Shown: piece after piece, positions 36,481 through 48,642 of the stretch
Position numbering within the stretch: the stretch's first letter is position 1
Layout: every line of letters begins with the position of its first letter
Assembly (NCBI RefSeq): GCF_001039355.2
Contig: NW_019775158.1
Span: 100,827-164,826 of the forward strand
Reading direction: 5' to 3'
DNA from: Lingula anatina
Lineage: Eukaryota > Brachiopoda > Lingulata > Lingulida > Lingulidae
DNA length: 64,000 nt
Made by a program: the position numbers and the translations under genes
The notes under the pieces: model-generated
Seen by the model: the letters and a program-made list of their open reading frames with translations, nothing else
The model's database searches: none
What the model was told of the DNA's origin: nothing

Positions 36481-36592
36481 CACTTCCGTATTTGGAAGTC
36501 ACAAGTTTCGTACGTCACAGCTGTGTCCGCCTGGAGCTTCCATAATTGGAAGTCACAAGTTTTGTACGTCACAGCTCTGTGCCACCTGAAGC
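36480..36592. repeat. Two-copy tandem repeat, about 57 bp unit
   Basis: TTGGAAGTCACAAGTTTCGT and its flank are repeated 60 bases later with few changes. Each unit has GTACGTCACAGCT (an imperfect CRE-like TACGTCA) and a CCxCCTG-like end. Confidence 0.85.
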
Positions 36593-38297
36593 TGCCTTTC
36601 TCGCCTTGCGCTGACGTTATCTCGTGCAGACAAGACAAGAAGTAAAGTGGCTGACGAGGAGTTTGAAGTTTAAACTAAGAATATCTTGCAGTCGAAGTTC
36701 AGTACCACAGCACAAGCAACATTCTCCTTTAAAAACTGATTTTGGTCTAGCCATAGCGCAGCCCTTATAGTGGTATCGGGCTACAGTGTAGCTGTCAAAG
36801 GCACACGACAAGCACGTGTATTGTGTTTATATATTCAGGAGCATATGTTCTTTGATAAGCACAAAATACAAAAACATTGGATATATCTTTTTCTTTTAGA
36901 AACAAATTATTTATTTTTCCACTTTACATCTTAAATTCAGTAAATAAGATACGTACTTTTATATGTGTTCACATCAACTCAGTGGTGTTTTGGAAAGTTG
37001 CACCATTCGAAGCATATGTTTTTGTCTGTCTCGAGGTTAAAGTATTTTGACTGGTTTGTCTCAACAAATGTAATTTCCTCGGAAATTAAAAAAGCAACCT
37101 TACCCAACTCACGATCATTGCTTATCGTTTTTATCTTCTCTAATTACATAAGTTACTTCAAGACACATCGTGATTCAGTTATGCAGCCACGGTTTCGTGA
37201 CATTTCAAACGGAAATACCGTCGTCAGGCAGTTTTGTTTGAGGGTTTTCATCGCTTTTAAGGTTCTGACCTGGGAAAGATAAGCAGCGCGTTTAAATGGA
37301 GTTTAGACACAAAGATATGACTTTGGGGCATTATCAGGCACGTGTAGTATACCTTTAAAATCTAAAAGCACTTAGATGAATGCGAGCTCGAATATGTTAT
37401 TTGACCACGAAATAACTTAAACCAGGCATGTTCGTGTCATCTCTTAGCATGTAATAAGATACCAAAATGTTTTCATCCAAGGGCGTTTTTGTAAATGTCG
37501 TGTCAATTAATTAATGCGTTTTTGGAAAGATCGGCTCTCGTTTCTAAAACGTGCAATTTTTCTCTGAGTGCTTTGCGTTTAGTAAGGCACACTCAAGGGT
37601 GCAGGGTGTCTGAAGCTTTTATTTTAAGCCTATGTCAGGTTCTCAAAAGTCCATTAAACGTCTGAGCTCATTGATATCCCCACACTTTGATCAAAACCGG
37701 TGTACTTTTTTCCACGGCACAAGTAGTACAGTACGATTAATCGGAGCAAGAGGTCGCGTTTTCAGAACCCCCGTCCGTACAATCTGTCATAACAGTTAAG
37801 TTTCTTTCAGATGAAGGCCGTCAAAAGTCCATTAGGTGACTTAGTTTATTGGGATATCCATTCTGTATATCACAAGTTGTGTGTTCTCTTAAATGTTCAC
37901 AACGACGCTCGTATCCTAAGCGAAAGGGTGAGTCCACTCCCCCCCCCCCCTTCCGTCAATGTCGAAGGTCATTAAAACTCATGCGGTAAAAAACCCATGC
38001 GGTAAAAAAAAAGGAAGAGAGTAAAGCGGGTAAGCAGAGCATATTCATTAGGAAGAGAGTTTATTGCAACCGCAAATACACCATGGTGTGATAATTACCT
38101 CTAGTACATACATACATATATCAACTAGACATCTCGACATATGATAAAATCCACTTATCTAAAACAGTGAAACCATTCCAATTCCGCTTTAAAAACACTT
38201 ACAGCAATTTTTTTTTTCTTTTTTTTCTTTCTTTTTTCTTTTTTTTTCAAATAAATATATCATAAAATGTATCCTCGACGGTACATTGCTTGAGTAT
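36593..38297. other. Non-coding, nothing recognised
   Basis: 1.7 kb with poly-C (37938-37950) and T-rich tracts (38209-38248). The 105-codon frame at 36965-37282 has no recognisable domain. Confidence 0.4.
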
Positions 38298-39519
38298 AGA
38301 GAGATACGTGCGAAATGATGTACGAAATCATTGCTCTTTACAAGAAGGGCGAGTCGGTTTCTTATGGGAAATTGTGGAGGGAACATTATTTCATTTAAAT
38401 TTTGTCGTAATGAACAATGTGTCAAGGTTCTCTAGGAGTTTACACAGTACGAAGTCATCAAGTTGTGCCCATTTCAAGCTTCTCAAACTGCGCCAAGGTT
38501 TCCTCTTCTTTGTGACTTTTGTTTCCAGACTATATAAATTACTATAAATATCTTTATCAATGGTAATGCTTTCTTCGTATCTTTTAAAGGTCGTTTTTAT
38601 TACAGCATCTACACTGTAAACGACTTGAGATGTGATACACACTATGAAGATACACTGTCTTGTCGGTCTTATTAGGGTTCTGCATGTTTAAAAAATATTT
38701 TATGCTGATCCTTTCCTTCTCCCAGTCTATCAGAAGTCTCCTAGGGTTCATTCCCAATGGTACTATCGTTCTACGAGGGGACTCGAGAGGAGTCGCTGAA
38801 TGCAACCAGATTAACAATTACTCCTTTCAACACCAGGTTTTCCGTATTCAACTCAACGTTGTTTATCTGATTGTATTCCGCCAGAGTCCCCGTGGAGTTT
38901 GGATCGATCTAAGTAGTACGATATTTTCATTGGGAACGAGCCCTCACTTTCCTTCCACGGCTTCCAGATCAGAACCGGAGGCGGTGCAACTTGCCTGTAT
39001 GCCTGTATGAACTTGTAAGTCTTCAACAACTAACCCCCCCCCCTCCTAGCAACAAGTGCCCCTGTATTGACCACTGCTACATCTTCTGGTTTTGAATCTC
39101 CAATTTGCCATCTGGTTCCGGAATAAGATCGAGTGAAAAAAAGTTTTAACCTTTGGAACTGTCATTGGAGCTCCCCCGGGGTCCGCAGGCATCTCCGGCT
39201 ACACGTGTTTGCCTCAGGTTAAAAGTCATTATTTGACTAATGGATGGCTGACTTCCGTGACAGGGAGTGACAGGGAGTTAACCAACGTGTACACGACCAT
39301 ATCCTTGTAATTAATTTGATTACTGGGGAATGTTTATTAGAGGTAACAGGAACAAAAGAACCCTTGACAGCGGATGCCGGACTTGATGTAATTGGCTTTG
39401 TTAAAGAGACATTGTCCCTACGGTTTCTTAAGCAAAGTTGCAAATTGATTATTGGGAAATAAAAAAGACAAAATCCCAAGGGAATAAAGAAAAAAGGGGC
39501 ACTTGTTTAATTTCCCCTT

Positions 39520-39521
<2 letters not shown>

Positions 39522-39558
<37 letters not shown>
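39522..39558. repeat. (CT)n microsatellite
   Basis: Shorter than its counterpart at 42360-42413. Confidence 0.95.
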
Positions 39559-39560
<2 letters not shown>

Positions 39561-40894
39561 CTTTCAATCGAACTGATACTCACTATAAAAGACATTAGCT
39601 AAGCTAATGGGTCATTACCATATCCTAATCGCCCATATATTAGAAAGTAAACAAAAAACCTATAATACATTGCTGAGAACCGACAACATTGATCCTCTAC
39701 AGCTGTGATTAAGGCATCATTGCCATTATTACATGCTGTAATTCCAGCAAATCGGCCTTATTAGCTCTTGGTGTTTTGCGTAATATTTCTTCTTACGGCA
39801 CTTGTTTAAAGATGCGACCCAATATCAATCATTGTGATGGGCATTTGAATGAGAGCATCAAAAGGAGAGCTTTCATTGGGATTTCTTTGAGTTGAAATCG
39901 TGTATTAATTTTGAAAGGCACGGAATCTGAAAGACATTTCGCAATTCATTTGTGAACGTTTCCATACGTCTTGCGATCAAAGCTCTTTCAGTAGTTCTCA
40001 AATATCATGCTAATTTACCAAGGCGGGATTACATCCAAGACATACGTAACAAAAACAGATGAAAACCAAGCAATGTACAAAACAGTGGAGAAAGACGAGA
40101 CGCAAGCCGTATGTCAGGATAACTTTCTAGATTCATTAGCCTTCCTTCGCGTACTTATGATACCACCGCCTTACGTAACTCTGCCCCTTACTTGTCCCAA
40201 TTTACGAATGCAATGGAAAGCGGACTATCTGCCACACGGAACTAAAAATAAAAATTAAAAAAAAAACACGTTTAATGCCGCGAGGTAGACTTATATGGCT
40301 TATGAACCTTCTTCCAAAATAAATAAATAAATAAAAGAAAAGAAAAGAAAATAGAAAAAGGAGACATTATGTACTACGCAGGTAACGCGATTTAAAACCC
40401 CGAGGCACCTGGTTCTAAAGAGCTGTCAATGGATGCAAACGGGGTCATAAACTACAATAACATTGTCCTGCCTTTTGGCTAATCACACGTAAGTGGTGAT
40501 ATAACTACCCCTAATGGCATTAATGCAGACAACACGACAGGATGCTCTCCCACCAGAGACCATGTTTCAGCATATTACAGACCCCCGCACTGATTACGTA
40601 TTTGTAATTTCTGTACATTACCTGTATTTATAATCCATTAACTGTCGAACATCTTACCTGGTATCGGATTTTATCAACAGATTGTGCAATGCACGCCTGA
40701 AACCAACTTGACTGTATACGAGTATAAATTTGATACACATTTTCCAAAAACATGAACTGTTACACAAATATATGTATCAACACACGAGATATATTGAGAG
40801 TTATGGCGTTTTGCTGTATTTCTCTTCTTTGGACTGAGCAGCCAGTAAAGTGTTTCGGGTCCGAAACATCTAACCAGTATCGAAGACCGGCTAC

Positions 40895-41121
40895 CCTGTA
40901 AACCTTCAGCAACTTTACAAAACTTTCAGTCACTCCTGTAAACTCTCAACCATTCTGTTAAACACTACTGTTAACTTTCAACCGGCCCTGTAAATTTTCA
41001 GCCACAGCAGTAAATTTTCAGCCACACCAGTAAACTTTCATGCAGCCACACCAGTAAATTTTCAGCCACACCAGTAAACTTTCAGCCACACCAGTAAATT
41101 TTTTGCGACACCAGTAAACTT
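40895..41121. repeat. 20 bp minisatellite in Block Y copy 1
   Basis: Array of GTAAACTTTCAGCCACACCA-like units, degenerate at the left and cleaner toward the N that ends it. Confidence 0.88.
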
Positions 41122-41122
41122 N
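41122..41122. other. Single-N assembly join in a minisatellite
   Basis: Left: minisatellite units. Right: AGAGAGATACGTGCG, the exact left edge of Block Y as seen at 38298. Confidence 0.85.
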
Positions 41123-41123
41123 A

Positions 41124-42357
41124 AGAGAGATACGTGCGAAATGATGTACGAAATCATTGCTCTTTACAAGAAGGGCGAGTCGGTTTCTTATGGGAAATTG
41201 TGGAGGGAACATTATTTCATTTAAATTTTGTCGTAATGAACAATGTGTCAAGGTTCTCTAGGAGTTTACACAGTACGAAGTCATCAAGTTGTGCCCATTT
41301 CAAGCTTCTCAAACTGCGCCAAGGTTTCCTCCTCTTTGTGACTTTTGTTTCCAGACTATATAAATTACTATAAATATCTTTATCAATGGTAATGCTTTCT
41401 TCATATCTTTTAAAGGTCGTTTTTATTACAGCATCTACGCTGTAAACGACTTGAGATGTGATACACACTATGAAGATACTCTGTCTTGTAGGTCTTATTA
41501 GGGCTCTGCAGGTTTGAAAAATATTTGGAAATGGGGATCCTTTCCTTTCTCCCAGTCTATCAGAAGTCTCCTAGGGCTCATTACCAATGGTACTATCGTT
41601 CTACGAGGGGACTCGAGAGGAGTCGCTGAATGCAACCAGATTAACAATTATCGTACTCATTTAATCACCAGGTTTTCCGTATTCAACTCAACGTTGTTTA
41701 TCTGATTGTATTCCGCCAGAGTCCCCGAGGAGTTGGATCGATCTAAGTAGTACGATATTTTCATTGGGAACGAGCCCTCACTTTCCTTCCACGTCGGCTT
41801 CCAGATCAGAACCGGAGGCGGTGCAACTTGCCTGTATGCCTGTATGAACTTGTAAGTCTTCAACAACTAACCCCCCCCCCCTCCCAGCAACAAGTGCCCC
41901 TGTATTGACCACTGCTACATCTTCTGGTTTTGAATCTCCAATTTGCCATCTGGTTCCGGAATAAGATCGAGTGAAAAAAAGTTTTAACCTTTGGAACTGT
42001 CATTGGAGCTCCCCCGGGGTCCGCAGGCATCTCCGGCTACACGTGTTTGCCTCAGGTTAAAAGTCATTATTTGACTAATGGATGGCTGACTTCCGTGACA
42101 GGGAGTGACAGGGAGTTAACCAACGTGTACACGACCATATCCTTGGAATTAATTTGATTACTGGGGAATGTTTATTAGAGGTAACAGGAACAAAAGAACC
42201 CTTGACAGCGGATGCCGGACTTGATGTAATTGGCTTTGTTAAAGAGACATTGTCCCTACGGTTTCTTAAGCAAAGTTGCAAATTGATTATTGGGAAATAA
42301 AAAAGACAAAATCCCAAGGGAATAAAGAAAAAAGGGGCACTTGTTTAATTTCCCCTT

Positions 42358-42416
<59 letters not shown>

Positions 42417-43900
42417 CTTTCAATCGAACTGATACTCACTATAAAAGACATTAGCTAAGCTAATGGGTCATTACCATATCCTAATCGCCCATATATTAGA
42501 AAGTAAACGAAAAACCTATAATACATTGCTGAGAACCGACAACATTGATCCTCTACAGCTGTGATTAAGGCATCATTGCCATTATTACATGCTGTAATTC
42601 CAGCAAATCGGCCTTATTAGCTCTTGGTGTTTTGCGTAATATTTCTTCTTACGGCACTTGTTTAAAGATGCGACCCAATATCAATCATTGTGATGGGCAT
42701 TTGAATGAGAGCATCAAAAGGAGAGCTTTCATTGAGATTTCTTTGAGTTGAAATCGTGTATTAATTTTGAAAGGCACGGAATCTGAAAGACATTTCGCAA
42801 TTCAAATTTTGTGAACGTTTCCATACGTCTTGCGATCAAAGCTCTTTCAGTAGTTCTCAAATATCATGCTAATTTACCAAGGCGGGATTACATCCAAGAC
42901 ATAACTAAAACAGATGAAAACCAAGCAATGTACAAAACAAGCCGTATGTCAGGATAACTTTCTAGATTCATTAGCCTTCCTTCGCGTACTTGTGATACCA
43001 CCGCCTTACGTAACTCTGCCCCTTACTTGTCCCAATTTACGAATGCAATGGAAAGCGGACTATCTGCCACACGGAACTAAAAATAAAAATTAAAAAAAAA
43101 CACGTTTAATGCCGCGAGGTAGACTTATATGGCTAATGAACCTTCTTCCAAAATAAATAAATAAATAAAAGAAAAGAAAAGAAAATAGAAAAAGGAGACA
43201 TTATGTACTACGCAGGTAACGCGATTTAAAACCCCGAGGCACCTGGTTCTAAAGAGCTGTCAATGGATGCAAACGGGGTCATAAACTACAATAACATTGT
43301 CCTGCCTTTTGGCTAATCACACGTAAGTGGTGATATAACTACCCCTAATGGCATTAATGCAGACAACACGACAGGATGCTCTCCCACCAGAGACCATGTT
43401 CTAGCATATTTCAGACCCCCGCACTGATTACGTATTTGTAATTTCTGTACATTACCTGTATTTATAATCCATTAACTGTCGAACATCTTACCTGGTATCG
43501 GATTTTATCAACAAATTGTGCAATGCACGCCTGAAACCAACTTGACTGTATACGAGTATAAATTTGATACACATTTTCCAAACACATGAACTGTTACGCA
43601 ATTATATGTATCAACACACGAGATATATTGAGTTATGGCGTTTTGCTGCATTTCTCTTCTTTGGACTGAGCAGCCAGTAAAGTGTTTCAGGTCCGAAACA
43701 TCTAGCAAATATCGAAGACAGGCTACCCTGTAAACCTTCAGCAACTTTACAAAATTTTTAGTCACTCCTGTAAACTCTCAACCATTCTGTTAACCACTAC
43801 TAAACTTTTATCCATGCCTGTAAACTTTCAGCCAGACCAGTTAACTTTCAGCCACACCAGTAAATTTTCAGCCACACCAGTAAACTTTCAGCCACACCAG
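41124..43900. repeat. Block Y, copy 2
   Basis: Second copy of Block Y, differing by substitutions, a longer CT tract (42360-42413), and loss of about 30 bases near 42903-42940. It continues through a longer version of the minisatellite into unique DNA. Confidence 0.88.
42360..42413. repeat. (CT)n microsatellite
   Basis: 54 bases, against 37 in Block Y copy 1. Confidence 0.95.
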
Positions 43901-44062
43901 TAAACTTTTATCCATGCCTGTAAACTATCTGCCACCACTGTTAACTTTCAGCCACCCCATTACAATCTTTCAGCCGTGCCTTTAAACTTTCAACCACCCC
44001 TGTAAGCTTTCAGTCGCCCTTGTAAATTTCCTGCCACCCCTATAAAATTTCAGCCATGCCTA
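43727..44062. repeat. 20 bp minisatellite in Block Y copy 2
   Basis: About sixteen units of GTAAACTTTCAGCCACACCA with drift (CCATGCC, GCCACCCC and similar variants). Confidence 0.88.
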
Positions 44063-45510
44063 TTACGTATATACTCCCGATAGATCGGTAACAGCCGGTC
44101 AGCTATACAATCAGTGTGAACCTATGCACACTTATTATTACGTGTCAGACAGAGATCAGTTCAATATTCACTTCTTTACTTAACAGCAGAAAAAGCACTT
44201 AACAACAAGTTGTTTTAGAATGGACTGGCAGACTCATGTTTCCAATGCCTAGAACCTACCGACGTACTCATTGCCTGTAACACTCAAACTTTATCCACAA
44301 GAACAATTATGAAAAAAGGTCGTTTACACAGGGACTGCATTCAGACAATACTAATCGAGGTATAGGTCTGGTTATTTTGGGTGCCTCCGTCACACAACAA
44401 ACATAAATGTCTGGCCCATCTGGGAGCGATTGTGCTTCATGAAGAGTTGTTTCCAGAGTTGTTTCCAGGTGATCTTGAAACAAAAGCGCCCGAGTTCTCG
44501 TTAAGGTACTTCTAAACCGTTATCTTAACATGACAACACTTCATAATCTTCAAAGAACATCTAACTTCATAAGTGGAGCTAAAATCTGCGTGAACATTAT
44601 GTAATGAGCAAATTGGCGTGGTAAATGGCAAGTTTCCCGACAAGTAGACTGGAAAAGCTGTTTGTTTTTCTAGCAGGAGATGTTGCTAATTTCCTAATAT
44701 CAATAAGTTACTCTTAAGGGCCTCTCCCTGGGTTCCACAGGTCCGGGGAAACACCTCTAATAGAGACAGATTATAATGACAGGCCGTGTTTAATTTGTGT
44801 CGTAGTCACTAAGACAGAAAAAAGGAGGCTCATGGTCGCCCAGGCCTATTGGCATGGTGCTTCTTAATGATGATGACTGAAACTGGAAGGTTTTCCCAAA
44901 TCTTTAAATATAAAGATGAGGGTTCTTCTGACACTCAAGTTTGGTGCCAAATAGATTTCTGGTGCCAAATTTTGTCTGCACGCTGTTTTTGTGAAAGCAG
45001 ATGCAAAACGAGAGTATTGGGCACAGCAGTTGATGTTTACTTCCATCAAACCTGGGGTTTTATAAACTTTAGGGTACTGGGGATGAGTTATTGGTTGATA
45101 TTGCTTCCTTTCTCTTGCCACGGGTTTTCTTTTCTTCTGGAGGAGGGGGGGGGGGCATCCGATATTTAACAGCTTGCCAGAGCCATTTACTGGGCCTGTC
45201 AAAAAATATAGATGACTTCATTACTGACATTAAATGATAACTTGAAACAAAATGAGTTACGAAATTATTGCTGACGTGTTCCTCTCTCCCTGCAAACACA
45301 GTTAATTTATAGAAAAATGCTGTTTTAAATAAAAACCTGCCCAAGCCTGCGCTGAGCATATCAAGTCTTCGTATCTGTGCTATTTATTGATTAAACAAAG
45401 TTACACTCGATTTGCATAATATTCGAGAAAACCGCGTGGAATAACATCCACAGATTATTATAGAGGTAAATCAAGCTCAAATCCCGCTTAGGCAAAATAA
45501 ATAAAACGTT
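44063..45510. other. Non-coding, nothing recognised
   Basis: Unique sequence. Opposing frames at 44849-45202 overlap on both strands and show no domain; a poly-G run lies at 45145-45154. Confidence 0.4.
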
Positions 45511-45588
45511 AATGATGTAATTTTTCTTCAGTCAACAGCTAATATTAATCTCAATATTAGTTGTTGACTGAAGAAAAATTACATCATT
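45511..45588 (+). repeat. Near-perfect hairpin: 36 bp stem, 6-base loop
   Basis: Left arm 45511-45546 and right arm 45553-45588 are reverse complements at 35 of 36 positions; the loop is AATCTC. The one mismatch is a G opposite T on the plus strand, so a plus-strand RNA would pair fully with one G-U. Arm centre: TTTTTCTTCAGTCAACA. It could be a tiny palindromic MITE remnant, a replication or assembly inversion, or a small-RNA precursor. Confidence 0.8.
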
Positions 45589-48415
45589 CCTATGACATAA
45601 CACAACTGATGAAATTATTCTCTGACTTAAATAAAACTTGGCCGTATAGCAATCTAGTCCGTGGATTATTGCCTGCGTTTGTGTAAAATATTCAAGTATA
45701 AATTTTGACATGAGGGTAAATGTACCGTTTTAAAAGCTAATTGCTGTATTATTATTACTCTTCGCATTGTTGATTGTTTTATGGGAGTCCAATGAAGACT
45801 GGACTGTCGTTTTAAGGAAAATCATTTCCGTGAGGCTGCTCGACCATTGAAGAAGGAGCAGGGCATATTTTTTTGTAGATATATCTGCAATAACTGCCAA
45901 ATGCCTGCTATAATATAAACTATGAGTTGGGATGTTGACAATGTTTAGTAGTCACAATATCTAAAATCTGTGTCCACTTTGAGATATTTTCAAAGATCGC
46001 ATTTTGCAGGCGGTGGAGTGGGCAGTAGTTCTTTTTTCCAAGCGGTGCACAGGGGACGGCATGTATGGCAATACGTTCGCAGTCTCTTGCATATTCGTAC
46101 AAAAAAAAAAAGCATATCGATATCATACACTCTGTAGGCCAGTATCTGTAACAACTGATTTAGCTATCGTTCATCTGGGATATTGCGTTTCACAGATGAA
46201 CTGCAACTTTGAATCAAATCCAGACAGATAGCGGGTGGCGCACTCGATAACATCATTTTGAGTGATCAAATGAGAGCTAATGTGTCGCCCAAATTGTCGC
46301 GAGCGACGGGTCGTCTGAATCAAGCTATTTTTTCATTCCGCGGCAGATTGACCGGGCATTTAATAGAGTTATTTCTAGGAAGAACAAAACATCTATCGCG
46401 GTTTAATTATCAGATTAAATCCGACCAGCATCTTGGGATAGGTATGATAAAAGTAACACAGAAGCATTCAATATGGACTTTTTAAAGGTTTTTTTATAGG
46501 TGAAGTTACAGTGTTTTGGAGTCTGCAATGTCTGAATGGACTGAAATAATTGCTACGGATATATGAATAAAATTAAAATAGATGAAGAATAGATACAAAT
46601 GAAAATGATAAAAGACTACAGATGTTTCTTAATGGATACAATAGAGAGCAAGGTTGGCCTCGTTATCCATAGGGAAATAACGAATGTCACGGATGAACTG
46701 TTACGATTATTAAACTCCACATTAATATATTTACAACAATGGAATTGAATTAAACAGGAGTAGATCACTAAGATTAGAAGTGAAAATCTGAATAGAGATT
46801 ATATTACTTAGTTATGACAGCAGTGTTAAAAGGTACCCTGCCCGCTACGAAGAATTTTGAGCAAAATCCGAAATTTCCTCAGGAATATTTTTCTCCATTC
46901 CTACAATTGAATTGTTCTAATAAGGTTACTCAGTTCCAAATAGCTGACTGTAGACAATTATGCCATCATATCGTCCCTTACATTTGAGAAAGAAAAGTGT
47001 ATGCAGGTTCCTTTATTTCAGTGTTTTTTTTTTATTGTTTTTGGGGCCTAAATGCGGAAAGATTATTCGTAATACAGAATATAAGGGTATAGAAAATATT
47101 ACTTTGAGATATTTTCAAAATTAATAAAGCTCCCCAAAATACTGTATATTTTTTCTTAAAACTCTGGGATGAGGCAGCTGCCCCCAGCACTTTGATGCCC
47201 TGGACATGGCAATTTTGCAGGAAAACTACATGTACTATTAAACATGTAATAGTGCGTTGTTTTCATCTGCCATACACTGTAGTTTTCCAATATTCAGACA
47301 GCATACCAGCAGGATTGATGAATTATGAAACGGATTACTTTCTCAGCAATGACCTTTGTGAACACTGATAATTTAATACTGCAGAGATATGTATCGTCAG
47401 TCCAAGAAACCTGCACGAGCTGTGCGTGCACTACAGATACAGAACGCATGCACACACGTGCACGCACACGAGGGCTGATTATTAATTAGGTTCATCCCTT
47501 GGCATGTCGACTTTATTCGAGGGGTCTAAAAACATAGTAGTAGAAGTGGTTTATATGCGTTACTTGGAATCCACTCTCGGTTTAAATGTATCTTCAACGT
47601 TAAGGACATTTTTGGTTCAGGGTCACCGTATCGTATCGCAATCTCATTTCACGGAGATGCTCTACAGGTTAAAGAATAACGCTTATTTTCGCGATGACAT
47701 TTCCAGGAGCTTTGGCACGGCGATTCCCGGAGATTACAAGATAACAAAGAACACCAAATGCCATGTGACCCCATCGATATTATCAATTTCCTACCATAAC
47801 TTTCACCCTATACACAATGCACTGAATTTATGCCGTTTTCATTTCGAATTGTAAACTACAGAGGGCTGAAGAAAATAAATTTAACCAAAAAATAAAATAA
47901 TAATAATATAAAGAATAAAAAATAGATATTAAATAAGATATCCACAAGATTTGCAAAAATATCTTGGTAAAGTAAAAGAAACCTCAGTTCTTTTTATATC
48001 TACATTGCAATACATGTAGGCTACGTTCAGGCAAATGGAATACATAAAATTCAATATAAATACGGTACCTGTTTCGACATACCGCCATGTATATTTTTAT
48101 GCACACTTCATGTATTTTGCATGTCTGTTGTCTGAATTTAAATCATTTGCTCTAGCTAATCACCAGGCATACCTCGGGGACAAATGAAACAAAAAATGAT
48201 GTTGAGGAGATGGGGTTTGAATTCAGTCGCGTTCTTGCACAATGAGACAAAACGAACCCCGATCAATTTGACAGCTAGAGAGCCATCCGAGCACTGGAGC
48301 TCCAGATGGTCGTGGTGACATCTTTCAAATTAACCTGCAGCGGTTCTCGCCGATCATTTACAGTGTACCTTGTACCACCAGGTTGGTTTTAAGTTAGTTT
48401 CGAGGTTTTCCCCTT
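45589..48415. other. Non-coding, nothing recognised
   Basis: 2.8 kb of unique AT-rich DNA. The 116-codon frame at 47504-47854 (+) has no recognised motif and is not supported as a gene. Confidence 0.4.
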
Positions 48416-48642
48416 CGAAAATTTGTCTCATTTCACGCTCACTTATGGTTCTCAATTTGTCTTAGAACATAATGCTTTTATTTTTTAATAAAAATGTTCT
48501 AGGACATTCTGAAGCAATTCCCAAAAACAGTTAACGGACTGTTACATTCATTACAGAACAACATTAAAACTGTAAAAAGATACAGTAAATGTTCTAGAAT
48601 AGATTGAGAACCGTAAGTGAACGTTAAATGAGACATTTTCGC
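48416..48642. mobile_element. TIR element (MITE) with about 55 bp inverted ends
   Basis: The left arm 48416-48470 and right arm 48590-48642 are inverted copies with mismatches: GTCTCATTTCACGCTCACTT, GGTTCTCAAT and TAGAACAT recur as complements. The AT-rich core has no coding frame. Confidence 0.75.

Larger units (their letters stand above)
38298..41121. repeat. Block Y, copy 1
   Basis: 2.8 kb block matching 41124 to about 43900 with a few percent difference. Contains a CT microsatellite (39522-39558) and ends in the 20 bp minisatellite at the N at 41122. Frames inside are non-coding shadows that recur in copy 2. Confidence 0.88.

Noticed and set aside
38189-42317. Frames of 78-85 codons repeated in Block Y copies
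   Set aside because: Same reasoning: duplicated non-coding DNA, mirrored on both strands, no known motifs.
47504-47854. Possible 116-residue protein
   Set aside because: No recognisable domain, no paralogue in the window, no splice or promoter support.
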